A DNA stretch of 8,213 nucleotides from AP-15 sp035509615 (GTDB lineage: Bacteria; Pseudomonadota; Alphaproteobacteria; ATCC43930; CGMCC-115725). Position 1 is the first letter of the stretch; the number at the start of each line of letters is the position of its first letter. Of this stretch, positions 1 to 6,607 are shown in pieces. Location of the stretch: positions 1-8,213 of the forward strand of contig DATJLK010000100.1 of the NCBI GenBank assembly GCA_035509615.1. Reading direction: 5' to 3'. Both the position numbers and the translations under genes were made by a program. The notes beneath the pieces were generated by a model. It was not told the DNA's origin. It worked only from the letters and a program-made list of their open reading frames with translations, and searched no databases.

Positions 1-1487
1 ATGGCGAAAAACGTGGTCAACGTGTCGATCTTGTCGGCGAGCGCCACGACGACGCTGACCGGCTCTGTTGGGCAATCGTCGTTTGGCCCGAGCGGGCGGT
101 AATGGTCGGCGATCGCATCAGCCACCTCGCGCGGCTCGCCATCGTGCAGCGCGTAATAGCGGCCGATGATCCCTTGCAATTCGGGAAACTCACCAACCAT
201 GCCGGTCGACAGATCCGCTTTCGCGAGTTTCGCTGCGCGTGCGGCCAGCCGAGCCAATTCTCCGTTGTCATTCCCGCGAAAGCGGGAATCGAGATCAGGT
301 GAGATGCGGCTGGTCTGGACCCCCGCTGTTGCCGGGATGACGGCGGCGGCGATCCGCGTTGCAAGCGAGACCGCAAGCTGTTCGATTCGCTCGGTCTTGT
401 CGTAAACGCTGCCGAGCTTGGCGTGGTAGATGCGGTCCTTCAACGCATCGACGCGGTCTTCGAGTCGGATCTTGCGGTCCTGATCCCAGAAAAAGCGTGC
501 GTCGGCCAGTCTCGCGCGCAGCACCCGCTCATTGCCGGCGATGATCGCAGCGCCGCCGTCCCTGGCGAGATTGTCGGCGACAAACAGGAAATGCGGCGCG
601 GCGCTGCCGTCGGGATACTCACACGAGAAATACCGCTGATGCGTCCGCATCGCGGTTTGCAGCACTTCCCGCGGCAGATCCATGAAGTCGGGGTCGATCG
701 CGCCTGACAGTACGACCGGGAATTCGGCGAGACCGGTCACCTCGTCGAGCAGCCCCGGATCGGGTTTGACTGCGACCCCCAATTTGGCGGCGCGATCGTC
801 GAGACTGGCACGGATCAGCTCACGACGCTGATCGTGGTCGAGGATGACATAGGCATGTTGCAATTTTTCGAGATACTCGGCGGCGTTGTCCGCACAGAAT
901 TCGCCCGGTGACAAAAACCGGTGGCCGCGGGAGGTACGCCCGACCGGCACGCCCTCGATCGCCAACGGCAGGATTTGGCCGTCATAGAGGCAGATAATCG
1001 AGGTCAGCGGCCGCACCCAGCGCAGCGAGGCGCCTGGCCAGCGCATTGATTTTGGCCAGGCCAGCTCCTCGATCGCGGCCCTAATCAACACCGGCAGCAC
1101 CTCGGTGGAAGGCTGCCCGGTTCGCCTGACAATCGCGAAATAGAACTCGCCGCGACCGGTGTCGCGGACCTCGCATTGCTCGATCCCTGCGATCCCGGTC
1201 GATCGCAAAAAGCCGTCGATCGCCGGTTGCGGCGCGCCCACCCTCGGACCACGTCGCTCCTCGGTCCGATCGGGCTGGGTTGCCGGAATACCCTCGCCAA
1301 TGACGACCAGCCGGCGCGGCGTCGCAAAGCCCCTTAATTTGGCCGCCGGAATTTCGGCTGTCGCCAGCTTGTCGCGCAACAATCCGCTCAGATCGGCGAT
1401 CGCGCGCCGCTGCATGCGCGCCGGGATTTCCTCCGACAGTAATTCGAGCAACAGTTCACCCTGATTGGCCCGCACGGTTGTCGTCAT
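1..1487 (-). CDS. glyS: Glycyl-tRNA synthetase beta subunit, 3' end beyond window
   Basis: The beta chain of the heterotetrameric bacterial glycine-tRNA ligase, which charges tRNA-Gly in the cytoplasm together with GlyQ. The frame is open from ATG at 1487 down to base 1, giving 495 residues; the family is about 690-700 aa, so the C-terminal anticodon-binding part lies off the left edge. Family landmarks: ELLLELLSEEIPARM (residues 11-25), FATPRRL (54-60), SxxRTHQRYF-like segment TAMRTHQRYF (278-287), GNERVLRARLADARFFW (318-334), YHAKLGS (354-360) and EFPELQGIIGRYYA (433-446). The start was chosen because the conserved N-terminus begins about ten residues later; no strong Shine-Dalgarno sequence precedes it. 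It follows glyQ after 94 nt on the same strand, as a probable operon partner. Odd: residues 383-407 are encoded by a palindromic repeat inserted in frame (see 267-341). No internal stops or frameshifts are seen, so it is probably functional. Confidence 0.96.
   Translation of the reverse strand, partial: MTTTVRANQGELLLELLSEEIPARMQRRAIADLSGLLRDKLATAEIPAAKLRGFATPRRLVVIGEGIPATQPDRTEERRGPRVGAPQPAIDGFLRSTGIAGIEQCEVRDTGRGEFYFAIVRRTGQPSTEVLPVLIRAAIEELAWPKSMRWPGASLRWVRPLTSIICLYDGQILPLAIEGVPVGRTSRGHRFLSPGEFCADNAAEYLEKLQHAYVILDHDQRRELIRASLDDRAAKLGVAVKPDPGLLDEVTGLAEFPVVLSGAIDPDFMDLPREVLQTAMRTHQRYFSCEYPDGSAAPHFLFVADNLARDGGAAIIAGNERVLRARLADARFFWDQDRKIRLEDRVDALKDRIYHAKLGSVYDKTERIEQLAVSLATRIAAAVIPATAGVQTSRISPDLDSRFRGNDNGELARLAARAAKLAKADLSTGMVGEFPELQGIIGRYYALHDGEPREVADAIADHYRPLGPNDDCPTEPVSVVVALADKIDTLTTFFA
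267..341. repeat. Palindromic repeat inserted in frame in glyS
   Basis: A 75-bp element with imperfect terminal inverted repeats. The left end reads GTCATTCCCGCGAAAGCGGG; the right end read on the other strand is GTCATCCCGGCAACAGCGGG. This is the shape of the dispersed intergenic repeat common in alphaproteobacteria, recognisable by spurious peptides such as VIPAKAG and DSRFRGND. Here it lies wholly inside glyS. On the coding strand it gives exactly 25 codons, from VIPATAGVQ to DSRFRGND (residues 383-407), between the helix ending LATRIA and the conserved LAKADL helix. E. coli GlyS, as I recall it, has only a short linker here. No second clear copy is in the window. Confidence 0.85.
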
Positions 1488-1581
1488 CCCGCTGTCGATC
1501 CCAGACGCGCGACCCCGCGGAAAATTGGGTTGCGGGATCTTGCCGCGGGCAGTCCTGTAATCCTCTTCAAGCTGATTGCGT

Positions 1582-2457
1582 TCATTCGCCGCGGCTCGCT
1601 CCCGCCGTTCCGGCGAGCCAGGTTTCGCAGCAGCTTTTGGCGAGTTCGCGCACGCGCAGGATGTAGGCAGCGCGCTCGGTCACGCTCAGTGCCCCGCGGG
1701 CGTCGAGCAGATTGAACAGGTGGCTCGCCTTCAGGCATTGGTCATAGGCCGGGAGCGCGAGGCCGCGGGCCAGTACCGCACGGCATTCGTTCTCGGCGTC
1801 GACAAAATGACGCGTCAGCAATGCGGTATCCGCGATCTCGAAATTGTAGGCGGAAAACTCCCGTTCGGCGCGCTGGAACACATCGCCATAGGTGATCCGC
1901 GCCGCACCCGGAGCGCCATTGAAATCGAGATCGAACACGTTCGCCACACCCTGCGCATACATCGCCAGCCGTTCGAGCCCATAGGTCAACTCGGTCGAGA
2001 CCGGGTCGCAGTCGATGCCGCCGACCTGCTGGAAATAGGTGAATTGGCTGACCTCCATGCCGTCGAGCCAGACCTCCCAGCCCAGCCCCCAGGCGCCCAA
2101 GGTCGGGCTCTCCCAGTCGTCCTCGACAAAGCGGATGTCGTGGCCGCGGGCATCGATGCCGAGCGCCTCGAGGCTCGCCAGATACAATTCCTGGCTGTCG
2201 GCCGGCGCCGGCTTGAGGATCACCTGCAGCTGGTAGAAATGCTGCATGCGATTTGGATTTTCGCCATAACGGCCGTCGGTCGGGCGCCGCGACGGCTGGA
2301 CATAGGCGGCGCGCCACGGCTCGGGTCCGAGCGCCCGCAACACCGTTGCCGGGTGAAAAGTCCCGGCGCCGACCTCCATGTCGTAAGGCTGCAGAATGAC
2401 GCAGCCCTGCCGGGCCCAGAAATTCTGCAGATCGGCGGTCAACGATTGAAAGCTCAT
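1582..2457 (-). CDS. glyQ: Glycyl-tRNA synthetase alpha subunit
   Basis: The catalytic class II alpha subunit of bacterial glycine-tRNA ligase: it activates glycine with ATP and, with GlyS, transfers it to tRNA-Gly. The product is 291 aa, matching the family's roughly 290-300. Motifs: MSFQSLTADLQNFWARQGC at the N-terminus, ILQPYDMEVGAGTFHPAT (residues about 21-38), YVQPSRRPTDGRYGENPNR (class II motif 2 region), EVWLDGMEVSQFTYFQQVG and STELTYGLERLAMY (motif 3). The frame stays open upstream to 2631, but ATG at 2457 is chosen because it gives the family N-terminus and has GAGAGG just before it; residues from earlier starts are low-complexity Arg/Ala sequence. It lies 22 nt after the small gene ending at 2480 and 94 nt before glyS, all on the same strand. 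Confidence 0.98.
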   Translation of the reverse strand: MSFQSLTADLQNFWARQGCVILQPYDMEVGAGTFHPATVLRALGPEPWRAAYVQPSRRPTDGRYGENPNRMQHFYQLQVILKPAPADSQELYLASLEALGIDARGHDIRFVEDDWESPTLGAWGLGWEVWLDGMEVSQFTYFQQVGGIDCDPVSTELTYGLERLAMYAQGVANVFDLDFNGAPGAARITYGDVFQRAEREFSAYNFEIADTALLTRHFVDAENECRAVLARGLALPAYDQCLKASHLFNLLDARGALSVTERAAYILRVRELAKSCCETWLAGTAGASRGE

Positions 2458-2479
2458 CAGCCTCTCGCACTCGCTCGCG

Positions 2480-2704
2480 TCAGCGCGGCCGCGGGCAATC
2501 AGGCCGCAGGCAGCTCGGCGCCTGGGCCGCGACATAGGTGCGGCAGACGCCGCAGGCGACGAGATCTTCGGCCGCGATCGTGCGCGGCGGTGCTGCCGCT
2601 CGTCGGCGCGGCAATTGCCGTCCCGGACCATTCATCCAGCGGTAGACGATCCATATGGCGGCGAACACCACGATCAGAAAGACGAGCTTGGGAAACTCGA
2701 ACAT
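2480..2704 (-). CDS. Small membrane-anchored protein with C-terminal Cys cluster
   Basis: A 74-residue protein of the short conserved hypothetical type often found in proteobacteria (it resembles PP0621-like proteins, from memory). Residues about 5-20 (PKLVFLIVVFAAIWIV) form one hydrophobic span, followed by a basic linker (RQLPRRR) and then a Cys-rich tail, AEDLVACGVCRTYV plus SCLRPDC. The four Cys (CxxC ... CxxxxC) suggest a small zinc ribbon exposed in the cytoplasm. Function is unknown. It sits between the S49 peptidase and glyQ on the same strand, 94 nt after the peptidase stop and 22 nt before glyQ, so it is probably cotranscribed. The ATG at 2704 has no clear Shine-Dalgarno sequence. 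The membrane-span-plus-Cys-tail layout and the ordered operon position support a real gene; the longer overlapping frame at 2499-2795 lacks such features. Confidence 0.8.
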   Translation of the reverse strand: MFEFPKLVFLIVVFAAIWIVYRWMNGPGRQLPRRRAAAPPRTIAAEDLVACGVCRTYVAAQAPSCLRPDCPRPR

Positions 2705-2798
2705 CGCCGAGATTTACCGGCCGCAGCGGAACCGGGTCAACAACTGCGCTTGCCCGGCGCCGGCCGGAACGCGACCAGCGCGCCTCGTCCGGCACCGC

Positions 2799-3677
2799 TC
2801 ATAGGCCGAACCGGCTCCACAAGAGGCGGGCCTCGAGCCAATCGGCAACCTCGCCGATCAGGTCGGCCGGCTCTCGGGCGATCAGCGGCAGACGGCCCCA
2901 GAACGGCCGGCGACGCTCGACCGGGATTGCGCGCAGGCGGACATTGTCGCCGTAACGGGAGCGCATCACGCCGCGCAGTTCGCCGATACCGTCGATCAGC
3001 CCTCGCTGTGCCGCCATGTGCCCGGTCAGCACATCGCCGTTGAACAGGCTCTCATCGTCGGCGTCGATCTTGCCGGCGCGTCGCCGCCTGACATGGTCCT
3101 TGAAGGCGCGGTGGATGTCTTGCTGCAAAGCGCTCAGGCGCTCGACGTCTTCCGGGTTCACCGGTAAAAACGGATCGAGCAGCGATTTATGCGTGCCTGC
3201 GGTGTAGAGCCGCCGCTCGATGCCAAACCGCCGGATCAATTCGTGCACGCCAAAGCTGCCGCTGACGACGCCGATAGAGCCGAGGAGCGAGGTTTCCTCG
3301 CCAAAGATTTCGTCGCCGGCAAGCGCCAGCCAATAACCGCCGGAGGCTGCGACATCCTCGGCAAAAGCGACAACCGGAATGTTTTTCTGGTCGGCCAGCT
3401 GACGAATGCGGCGGTAAAGCAAGGCCGATTGCACCGGCGCACCGCCGGGCGAATTGACGACGATTGCCACCGCGACCAGACCGCGCAGGCGAAACGCCCG
3501 CTCGATTGCCGCAGAATGGCTCGCCAGCGAGATCGCGTTGCGGCGCGCCCGCGGCAGGATCACCCCCTCAAAGCGCACCACGGCTACCACCGGTCCGCGC
3601 CGCCACAGCCGCTCCAGATCGAGATGATCGCGAATAGCCATCCGCGATAGATAGGACGGATGCCGGCCGCGAACCAC
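2799..3677 (-). CDS. sppA: S49 family serine peptidase (SppA/SohB-like)
   Basis: A signal-peptide-peptidase-type serine protease of family S49, which uses a Ser/Lys dyad to degrade signal peptides or membrane-associated peptides. The product is 292 aa, a single-domain form. The ClpP-like core starts at PVVAVVRFEGVI (residues 29-40). NSPGG (75-79) matches the oxyanion-side loop. The probable nucleophile is Ser112 in AASGGYW and the probable general base is Lys164 in GTHKSLLDPF. Their spacing of 52 equals that of the dyad I recall for Bacillus SppA. LLGSIGVVSGSFG (131-143) and RGLIDGIG (225-232) are also family-typical. No N-terminal signal or membrane span is seen, unlike classical SppA, so it may act from the cytoplasmic side. 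The start is GTG at 3677, preceded by GGAGG at about 8 nt; an in-frame ATG at 3641 has no ribosome binding site. It follows the methyltransferase by 31 nt. Confidence 0.93.
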   Translation of the reverse strand: MVRGRHPSYLSRMAIRDHLDLERLWRRGPVVAVVRFEGVILPRARRNAISLASHSAAIERAFRLRGLVAVAIVVNSPGGAPVQSALLYRRIRQLADQKNIPVVAFAEDVAASGGYWLALAGDEIFGEETSLLGSIGVVSGSFGVHELIRRFGIERRLYTAGTHKSLLDPFLPVNPEDVERLSALQQDIHRAFKDHVRRRRAGKIDADDESLFNGDVLTGHMAAQRGLIDGIGELRGVMRSRYGDNVRLRAIPVERRRPFWGRLPLIAREPADLIGEVADWLEARLLWSRFGL

Positions 3678-3708
3678 TGCCCCGACCTCCAGTCGGGAAC
3701 CCCCGCGA

Positions 3709-4470
3709 TCAGAGTTCGAGGCCGCGGCCGTCGCGCAGGATGCTTTCGGCGCGGTCGGTCAGCCGGCCGTCGGGCCGATGCAGGATCAGCCCCGGAGCGA
3801 GACGCGCCGGCGCCGCAATCTGCTTGCGCGCACGCACCAGAACGCGGCTCGCCGGCCGGTCCTCGCCCGGCCATAGCGGATAGACGACGACTTCGCCGGC
3901 GCACCCAGCGATTTCGCCCAGCAGCGCGTCGATCCGGTCGGCGCGGTGAATAAATGTGACGCTTCCCTTGGGCCGCACCATCGTCAGCGCGAAACGTACC
4001 CAGGCACGAAGATCCGCGTCGCCCTCGATGGTTGCCTCGGCTTTTCCCGCGGTTGCCGCCGGCACGCCGCGGCCGCGCTCGTTGAAGGGCGGGTTTGCCA
4101 TCACATGATCAAAGGCGCCGGGCGACAGCCGCGGCGGTGGGCGCAGCAGATCGCCAATCATCACCGAGACCCGCATCTCCATCCCGTTCAGGATCGCGTT
4201 GTCGCCGGCAAGCCGGACGAGGTCCCGCTGCATTTCGAGCCCGACGATACGGGCCTGCGGCACCCGCGCCGCCAGGCACAGGATTGCCGCCCCGGCGCCG
4301 CAGCCGACATCGAGCACCAGCTGATGCGGTTCGGCCGGCACCGCGGCGGCGAGAAACACCGGATCGATCGCGACGCGGTAGCCCTGCGCCGGCTGGCGCA
4401 GCCGGATGCGCCCGCCGAGCAGGCGATCTTCGGTGACGGCCGGCTCCTCGGCAACCGGCGCGCCGCTCAC
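3709..4470 (-). CDS. SAM-dependent N6-adenine methyltransferase, TrmN6/YfiC-like
   Basis: A class I S-adenosylmethionine methyltransferase of the COG4123 type, the family of E. coli TrmN6 (YfiC), which methylates A37 of tRNA1(Val). The product is 253 aa. An N-terminal segment, GGRIRLRQPAQGYRVAIDPVFL (in two parts, about residues 19-40), matches the family start. SAM motif I is LVLDVGCGAG (51-60), the acidic end of strand 2 is VGLEM (76-80), and the N6-methylase motif NPPF is at 126-129. The C-terminal GEDRPASRVLVRARK fits the family. The start is GTG at 4470, overlapping the TGA of the upstream DUF2007 gene (GTGA), which suggests translational coupling. Family assignment is firm. The exact RNA substrate in this organism is inferred; some homologues are annotated only as 'methyltransferase'. 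Confidence 0.9.
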   Translation of the reverse strand: MSGAPVAEEPAVTEDRLLGGRIRLRQPAQGYRVAIDPVFLAAAVPAEPHQLVLDVGCGAGAAILCLAARVPQARIVGLEMQRDLVRLAGDNAILNGMEMRVSVMIGDLLRPPPRLSPGAFDHVMANPPFNERGRGVPAATAGKAEATIEGDADLRAWVRFALTMVRPKGSVTFIHRADRIDALLGEIAGCAGEVVVYPLWPGEDRPASRVLVRARKQIAAPARLAPGLILHRPDGRLTDRAESILRDGRGLEL

Positions 4471-4679
4471 GGATCGGCCTCACCCGCCGTCGCGAGCAAC
4501 GCGCGCGCTCGCGAAAAATCGCGATCCGATACCATCAGGCGCCGCGGGATCGCGCCGATATTACCCTCGACCAGGCTGGTGTAATGATCCAATACCAGGC
4601 TGTCGATCCCGGAATCGTTCAACAGCGCCTGCAGCCAGGAAAGACGGACGGGGTTGTTGGTGCGCAGCAATTCCTTCAT
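4467..4679 (-). CDS. DUF2007 domain protein
   Basis: A 70-residue protein matching the DUF2007 family, annotated as putative prokaryotic signal-transducing proteins with no established function. The typical features are MKELLRTNNPVRLSWLQALL at the N-terminus, then a DSGIDSLVLD strand, a short loop (EGNIGAIPRRLMV) and a final helix FSRARALLATAG. This is a compact ferredoxin-like alpha-beta fold with no signal peptide or membrane span. It is the first gene of the minus-strand cluster and overlaps the methyltransferase start by 3 nt, so the two are probably translated together. The pair DUF2007-methyltransferase upstream of an S49 peptidase and glyQS recurs, as far as I recall, in alphaproteobacteria. 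The ATG at 4679 lacks a clear Shine-Dalgarno sequence. Confidence 0.88.
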   Translation of the reverse strand: MKELLRTNNPVRLSWLQALLNDSGIDSLVLDHYTSLVEGNIGAIPRRLMVSDRDFSRARALLATAGEADP

Positions 4680-4731
4680 CGCATCTTGCGTTGGAAAGCG
4701 GTACGGGCGGTGCGGCTCTTGACCGCCCTCA

Positions 4732-4768
4732 TTGACATTCTATGCTCATCGGTGCTGCGGCGCGTCAA
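4732..4768. promoter_or_regulatory. Candidate divergent promoter elements between DUF2007 gene and ispB
   Basis: The divergent gap (4680-4818) should hold promoters for both directions. On the plus strand a perfect TTGACA lies at 4732-4737, but no convincing -10 box follows at 16-18 nt. On the minus strand TAGAAT (4742-4737) resembles a -10 box and TTGACG (4768-4763) a -35, though the 20-nt spacer is long. TAGAAT would place the start about 50 nt ahead of the DUF2007 ATG. These are weak, motif-only assignments. Confidence 0.3.
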
Positions 4769-4818
4769 GCCGATCGGACGGCCCGGCGAATGGCAACGCA
4801 GGCGTGCGGGAGAAGCGG

Positions 4819-5838
4819 GTGGTGTTGGTGGCGGGTGTCGATCATTTGGGCATGGTGCCGAAACCCTCTCTCGACCCGCTGAGCCGGCTGCTCAAAGGCG
4901 ATCTCGAACGCGTCAATCGGCTGATCATCGACCATATGCAGAGCCCGGTGGCGCTGATCCCGCAGCTGGCGGGCCACATTGTCGCCGGCGGCGGCAAGCG
5001 GCTGCGGCCGATGCTGACCCTCGGATGCGCCCGGATGTGCGGCTACCGCGGCGATCGCCACATAGCGCTCGCCGCTGCCGTCGAATTCATCCACACCGCG
5101 ACGCTGTTGCACGACGATGTCGTCGACGCCAGCGACCTGCGCCGCGGCCGCGACACCGCAAATGCGGTCTGGGGCAACAAGCCCGCGGTGCTGGTCGGCG
5201 ATTTTTTGTTCAGCCGCTCGTTCGAGCTGATGGTCGCCGACGGTTCGCTGCGGGTTCTTGAAATCCTGTCGCGCGCCTCGGCGGTGATTGCCGAGGGCGA
5301 GGTCATGCAGTTGATGACCACCGGCAACACCGCGACGACCGAGGCCGACTATCTCGCGGTGATCCAGTCCAAGACCGCCGAATTGTTTGCCGCCGCGAGC
5401 CGTATCGGGGCGGTGCTGGCCGGGCGCCCGACCACCGAGGAACAAGCCCTCGATCAATTTGGCCGCGATCTCGGGACGGCATTTCAGCTGGTTGACGACC
5501 TGCTTGATTTCTCGGCGCGCGAGGCCGAGCTTGGCAAGAGTGTCGGCGATGATTTTCGCGACGGCAAGGTGACCCTGCCGGTGCTCGTCGCTTTTGCTCG
5601 CGGCAACGATGAAGAACGCGGTTTCTGGCGGCGTACGCTCGAAGAGCTCGACCAGCGGCCGGGTGACCTCGAACGCGCGATAGAACTCGTCGAAAGCCGC
5701 GGCGGGATGACCGAAACTTTGGCTCGCGCGGGCGGTTACGCCGCGGCCGCGGCCCGGGCCCTGCTGCCCTTTGCCGATGGCCCCGAAAAGCGTGCGCTGG
5801 CCGCCGCCGCCGCCTTTGCCGGTGATCGCCGCTTCTGA
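4819..5838 (+). CDS. ispB: Long-chain (octaprenyl/decaprenyl) diphosphate synthase
   Basis: A trans-polyprenyl diphosphate synthase that condenses isopentenyl diphosphate onto a farnesyl or geranylgeranyl primer to make the ubiquinone side chain. With the start used here it is 339 aa. GGGKRLRP is at residues 57-64. The first Asp-rich motif is HDDVVD (Asp99, Asp100, Asp103) in FIHTATLLHDDVVD. The second is LVDDLLDF (Asp226, Asp227, Asp230), followed by VGDDFRDGKVTLP. The small residues Ala-Thr before the first motif are typical of long-chain enzymes; the chain length (C40 or C50) cannot be read from sequence. Start uncertain: GTG 4819 has GGGAG 6 nt upstream, while ATG 4852 has no visible ribosome binding site but also gives a normal N-terminus. 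The frame reaches upstream to TTG 4732, where the residues look non-coding. The gene is divergent from the minus-strand cluster. Confidence 0.95.
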   Translation: MVLVAGVDHLGMVPKPSLDPLSRLLKGDLERVNRLIIDHMQSPVALIPQLAGHIVAGGGKRLRPMLTLGCARMCGYRGDRHIALAAAVEFIHTATLLHDDVVDASDLRRGRDTANAVWGNKPAVLVGDFLFSRSFELMVADGSLRVLEILSRASAVIAEGEVMQLMTTGNTATTEADYLAVIQSKTAELFAAASRIGAVLAGRPTTEEQALDQFGRDLGTAFQLVDDLLDFSAREAELGKSVGDDFRDGKVTLPVLVAFARGNDEERGFWRRTLEELDQRPGDLERAIELVESRGGMTETLARAGGYAAAAARALLPFADGPEKRALAAAAAFAGDRRF

Positions 5839-5858
5839 AGCATCGCCGGCGGCGGAAT

Positions 5859-5876
5859 GCGGCGCCTCGTCGCCGC
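5859..5876 (+). terminator. Hairpin after ispB, no U-tract
   Basis: GCGGCG (5859-5864) and CGCCGC (5871-5876) form a 6-bp stem with a 6-nt loop, 20 nt after the ispB stop. No run of T follows, so it is at best a pause or RNA-stability structure. In GC-rich DNA such stems arise by chance. Confidence 0.25.
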
Positions 5877-5901
5877 TGATATGATCCAATCGGCGGCCGC
5901 C

Positions 5902-5930
5902 TTGCGCGCGCGTGAGGTTGGCGTTATAGA
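5902..5930 (+). promoter_or_regulatory. Promoter of tRNA-Pro
   Basis: TTGCGC (5902-5907) and TATAGA (5925-5930) are separated by exactly 17 nt. TATAGA matches the sigma-70 -10 consensus at five of six positions. The -10 box ends 14 nt before the mature 5' end of the tRNA, which leaves a short leader for RNase P to remove. It is the best promoter match in the window. Confidence 0.65.
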
Positions 5931-5944
5931 CCGCACCCGGTCGG

Positions 5945-6021
5945 CGGAGTGTAGCTCAGCCTGGTAGAGCACTGCTTTCGGGAGGCAGGGGCCGGAGGTT
6001 CAAATCCTCTCACTCCGACCA
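5945..6021 (+). tRNA. tRNA-Pro(CGG)
   Basis: A complete cloverleaf of 77 nt including an encoded CCA (6019-6021). The acceptor stem 5945-5951 pairs perfectly with 6011-6017 (7 bp); the discriminator is A6018. The D stem is GCTC/GAGC (5954-5957 with 5967-5970). The anticodon stem 5972-5976 pairs with 5984-5988, closing on a T-G pair, and the 7-nt loop TTCGGGA places CGG at 5979-5981. G at position 37 follows, as usual for proline tRNAs. The T stem is GGAGG/CCTCT (with one G-T pair) around the TTCAAAT loop. It decodes CCG, which suits a GC-rich genome. Confidence 0.96.
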
Positions 6022-6161
6022 GCACTTGGCGAATTTCCTGAGAACCGCATCCGCTAAGTTGACGGCCCTCCGTGACCGCGCTGCCGGACGAACATTGCGG
6101 TTGTAAAACGTCTGTGTAAGCAGGCTCAGCGCGATAATCGATGAATCTCAAGTTCGCTTCC

Positions 6162-6183
6162 GGCGGGCTCGCCTAGTCTTTTT
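6162..6183 (+). terminator. Weak hairpin with T-run downstream of tRNA-Pro
   Basis: GGCG (6162-6165) pairs with CGCC (6170-6173) around a GGCT loop, and TTTTT occurs at 6179-6183, five bases after the stem. The stem is only 4 bp and lies about 140 nt past the tRNA. It could end the tRNA transcript, but could also be chance. Confidence 0.3.
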
Positions 6184-6210
6184 GAGCCAAGTTCATTCGT
6201 CGAGATTTTT

Positions 6211-6249
6211 CATACTGTGTCTTTTCTGGGTACATACTGTGTCTTTTCT
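6211..6249 (+). repeat. 17-bp direct repeat
   Basis: CATACTGTGTCTTTTCT occurs twice, at 6211-6227 and 6233-6249, identical in all 17 bases and separated by GGGTA. The period is 22 bp, about two helical turns, so the copies face the same side of the DNA. It lies in an AT-richer stretch with no recognised gene. It could be a paired protein-binding site, a mobile-element end, or a small local duplication. Confidence 0.85.
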
Positions 6250-6455
6250 CTGCCCGTGCTGCGGCAAAGCCGAGTGAAACCAATTCTGTCAAAGCGGCGC
6301 AAAGGCTCAAAGAGATTGTCCCGATCGGCAAACACAGTTCTTCAGGCTGTTGATCAGTCCAATAGCCGTGTGACAAATTAGGGACTTTGACGGATTTGCG
6401 GAACCCTCCAAAATCGAGAATTGTTCCCGACCGGGCCGCCTACCTGGAGGATTTT

Positions 6456-6578
6456 ATGCGATGGAGTGAGCGACGCCGACACAAAATCTTCACCCGTATT
6501 CTTGCGGGCACGACTTTTGCCGTTATCGCGATCGGTATTTTCGTGGCGCTGGCCTCTCTTGCTCACTTCCGGGGCTGA
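6456..6578 (+). CDS. Possible 40-aa single-span membrane peptide
   Basis: A short frame of 40 residues. A near-ideal ribosome binding site (GGAGG at 6446-6450) lies 5 nt before the ATG, the best evidence that it is translated. The N-terminus MRWSERRRHK is strongly basic, followed by a hydrophobic helix at about residues 14-37 (ILAGTTFAVIAIGIFVALAS and on), ending in HFRG. The positive-inside rule predicts a cytoplasmic N-terminus. I recognise no family. The frame is open upstream to a TTG at 6387, but those codons do not look coding and the ribosome binding site favours 6456. It lies 116 nt before the SelW-like gene on the same strand; cotranscription is possible but unproven. Because it is so short it may be a chance ORF. 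Confidence 0.45.
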   Translation: MRWSERRRHKIFTRILAGTTFAVIAIGIFVALASLAHFRG

Positions 6579-6607
6579 CCCGGGCGGGATTTTCTGCCGC
6601 TGTGGAA

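Larger units (their letters stand above)
6022..6455. other. Gene-poor stretch after tRNA-Pro
   Basis: I see no supportable gene here. The longest frames (for example 6173-6376 minus, with a TTG start) have no ribosome binding site, domain or typical codon bias. Composition is visibly richer in A and T than the flanking genes. The stretch holds a weak hairpin with a T-run (6162-6183) and a 17-bp direct repeat (6211-6249). No second copy of the tRNA 3' end, integrase or transposase is present to show that an element inserted at the tRNA. Confidence 0.6.

Noticed and set aside
1484..1550. Possible degenerate second copy of the palindromic repeat at the glyS start (GTCATCCCGCTG then ATCCCAGAC)
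   Set aside because: The left-end likeness covers only about a dozen bases and the matching inverted end is not convincing, so I did not call it.
1576..2955. Long plus-strand frame of 459 aa opposite glyQ
   Set aside because: It is an antisense shadow of the glyQ and small-gene region in GC-rich DNA; no domain or ribosome binding site, and glyQ itself is unmistakable.
4765..5889. Minus-strand frame of 374 aa opposite ispB
   Set aside because: Antisense shadow of ispB: no recognisable protein features, while the plus frame has all prenyltransferase motifs.
5924..6151. Minus-strand 75-aa frame containing VGVRGFEPPAPASRK
   Set aside because: This is the antisense of the tRNA-Pro gene; the peptide is a well-known false ORF produced opposite tRNAs.
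6173..6376. Minus-strand 67-aa frame across the direct repeat
   Set aside because: TTG start, no ribosome binding site, no family, and its sequence is fixed partly by the repeat; no support for a gene.
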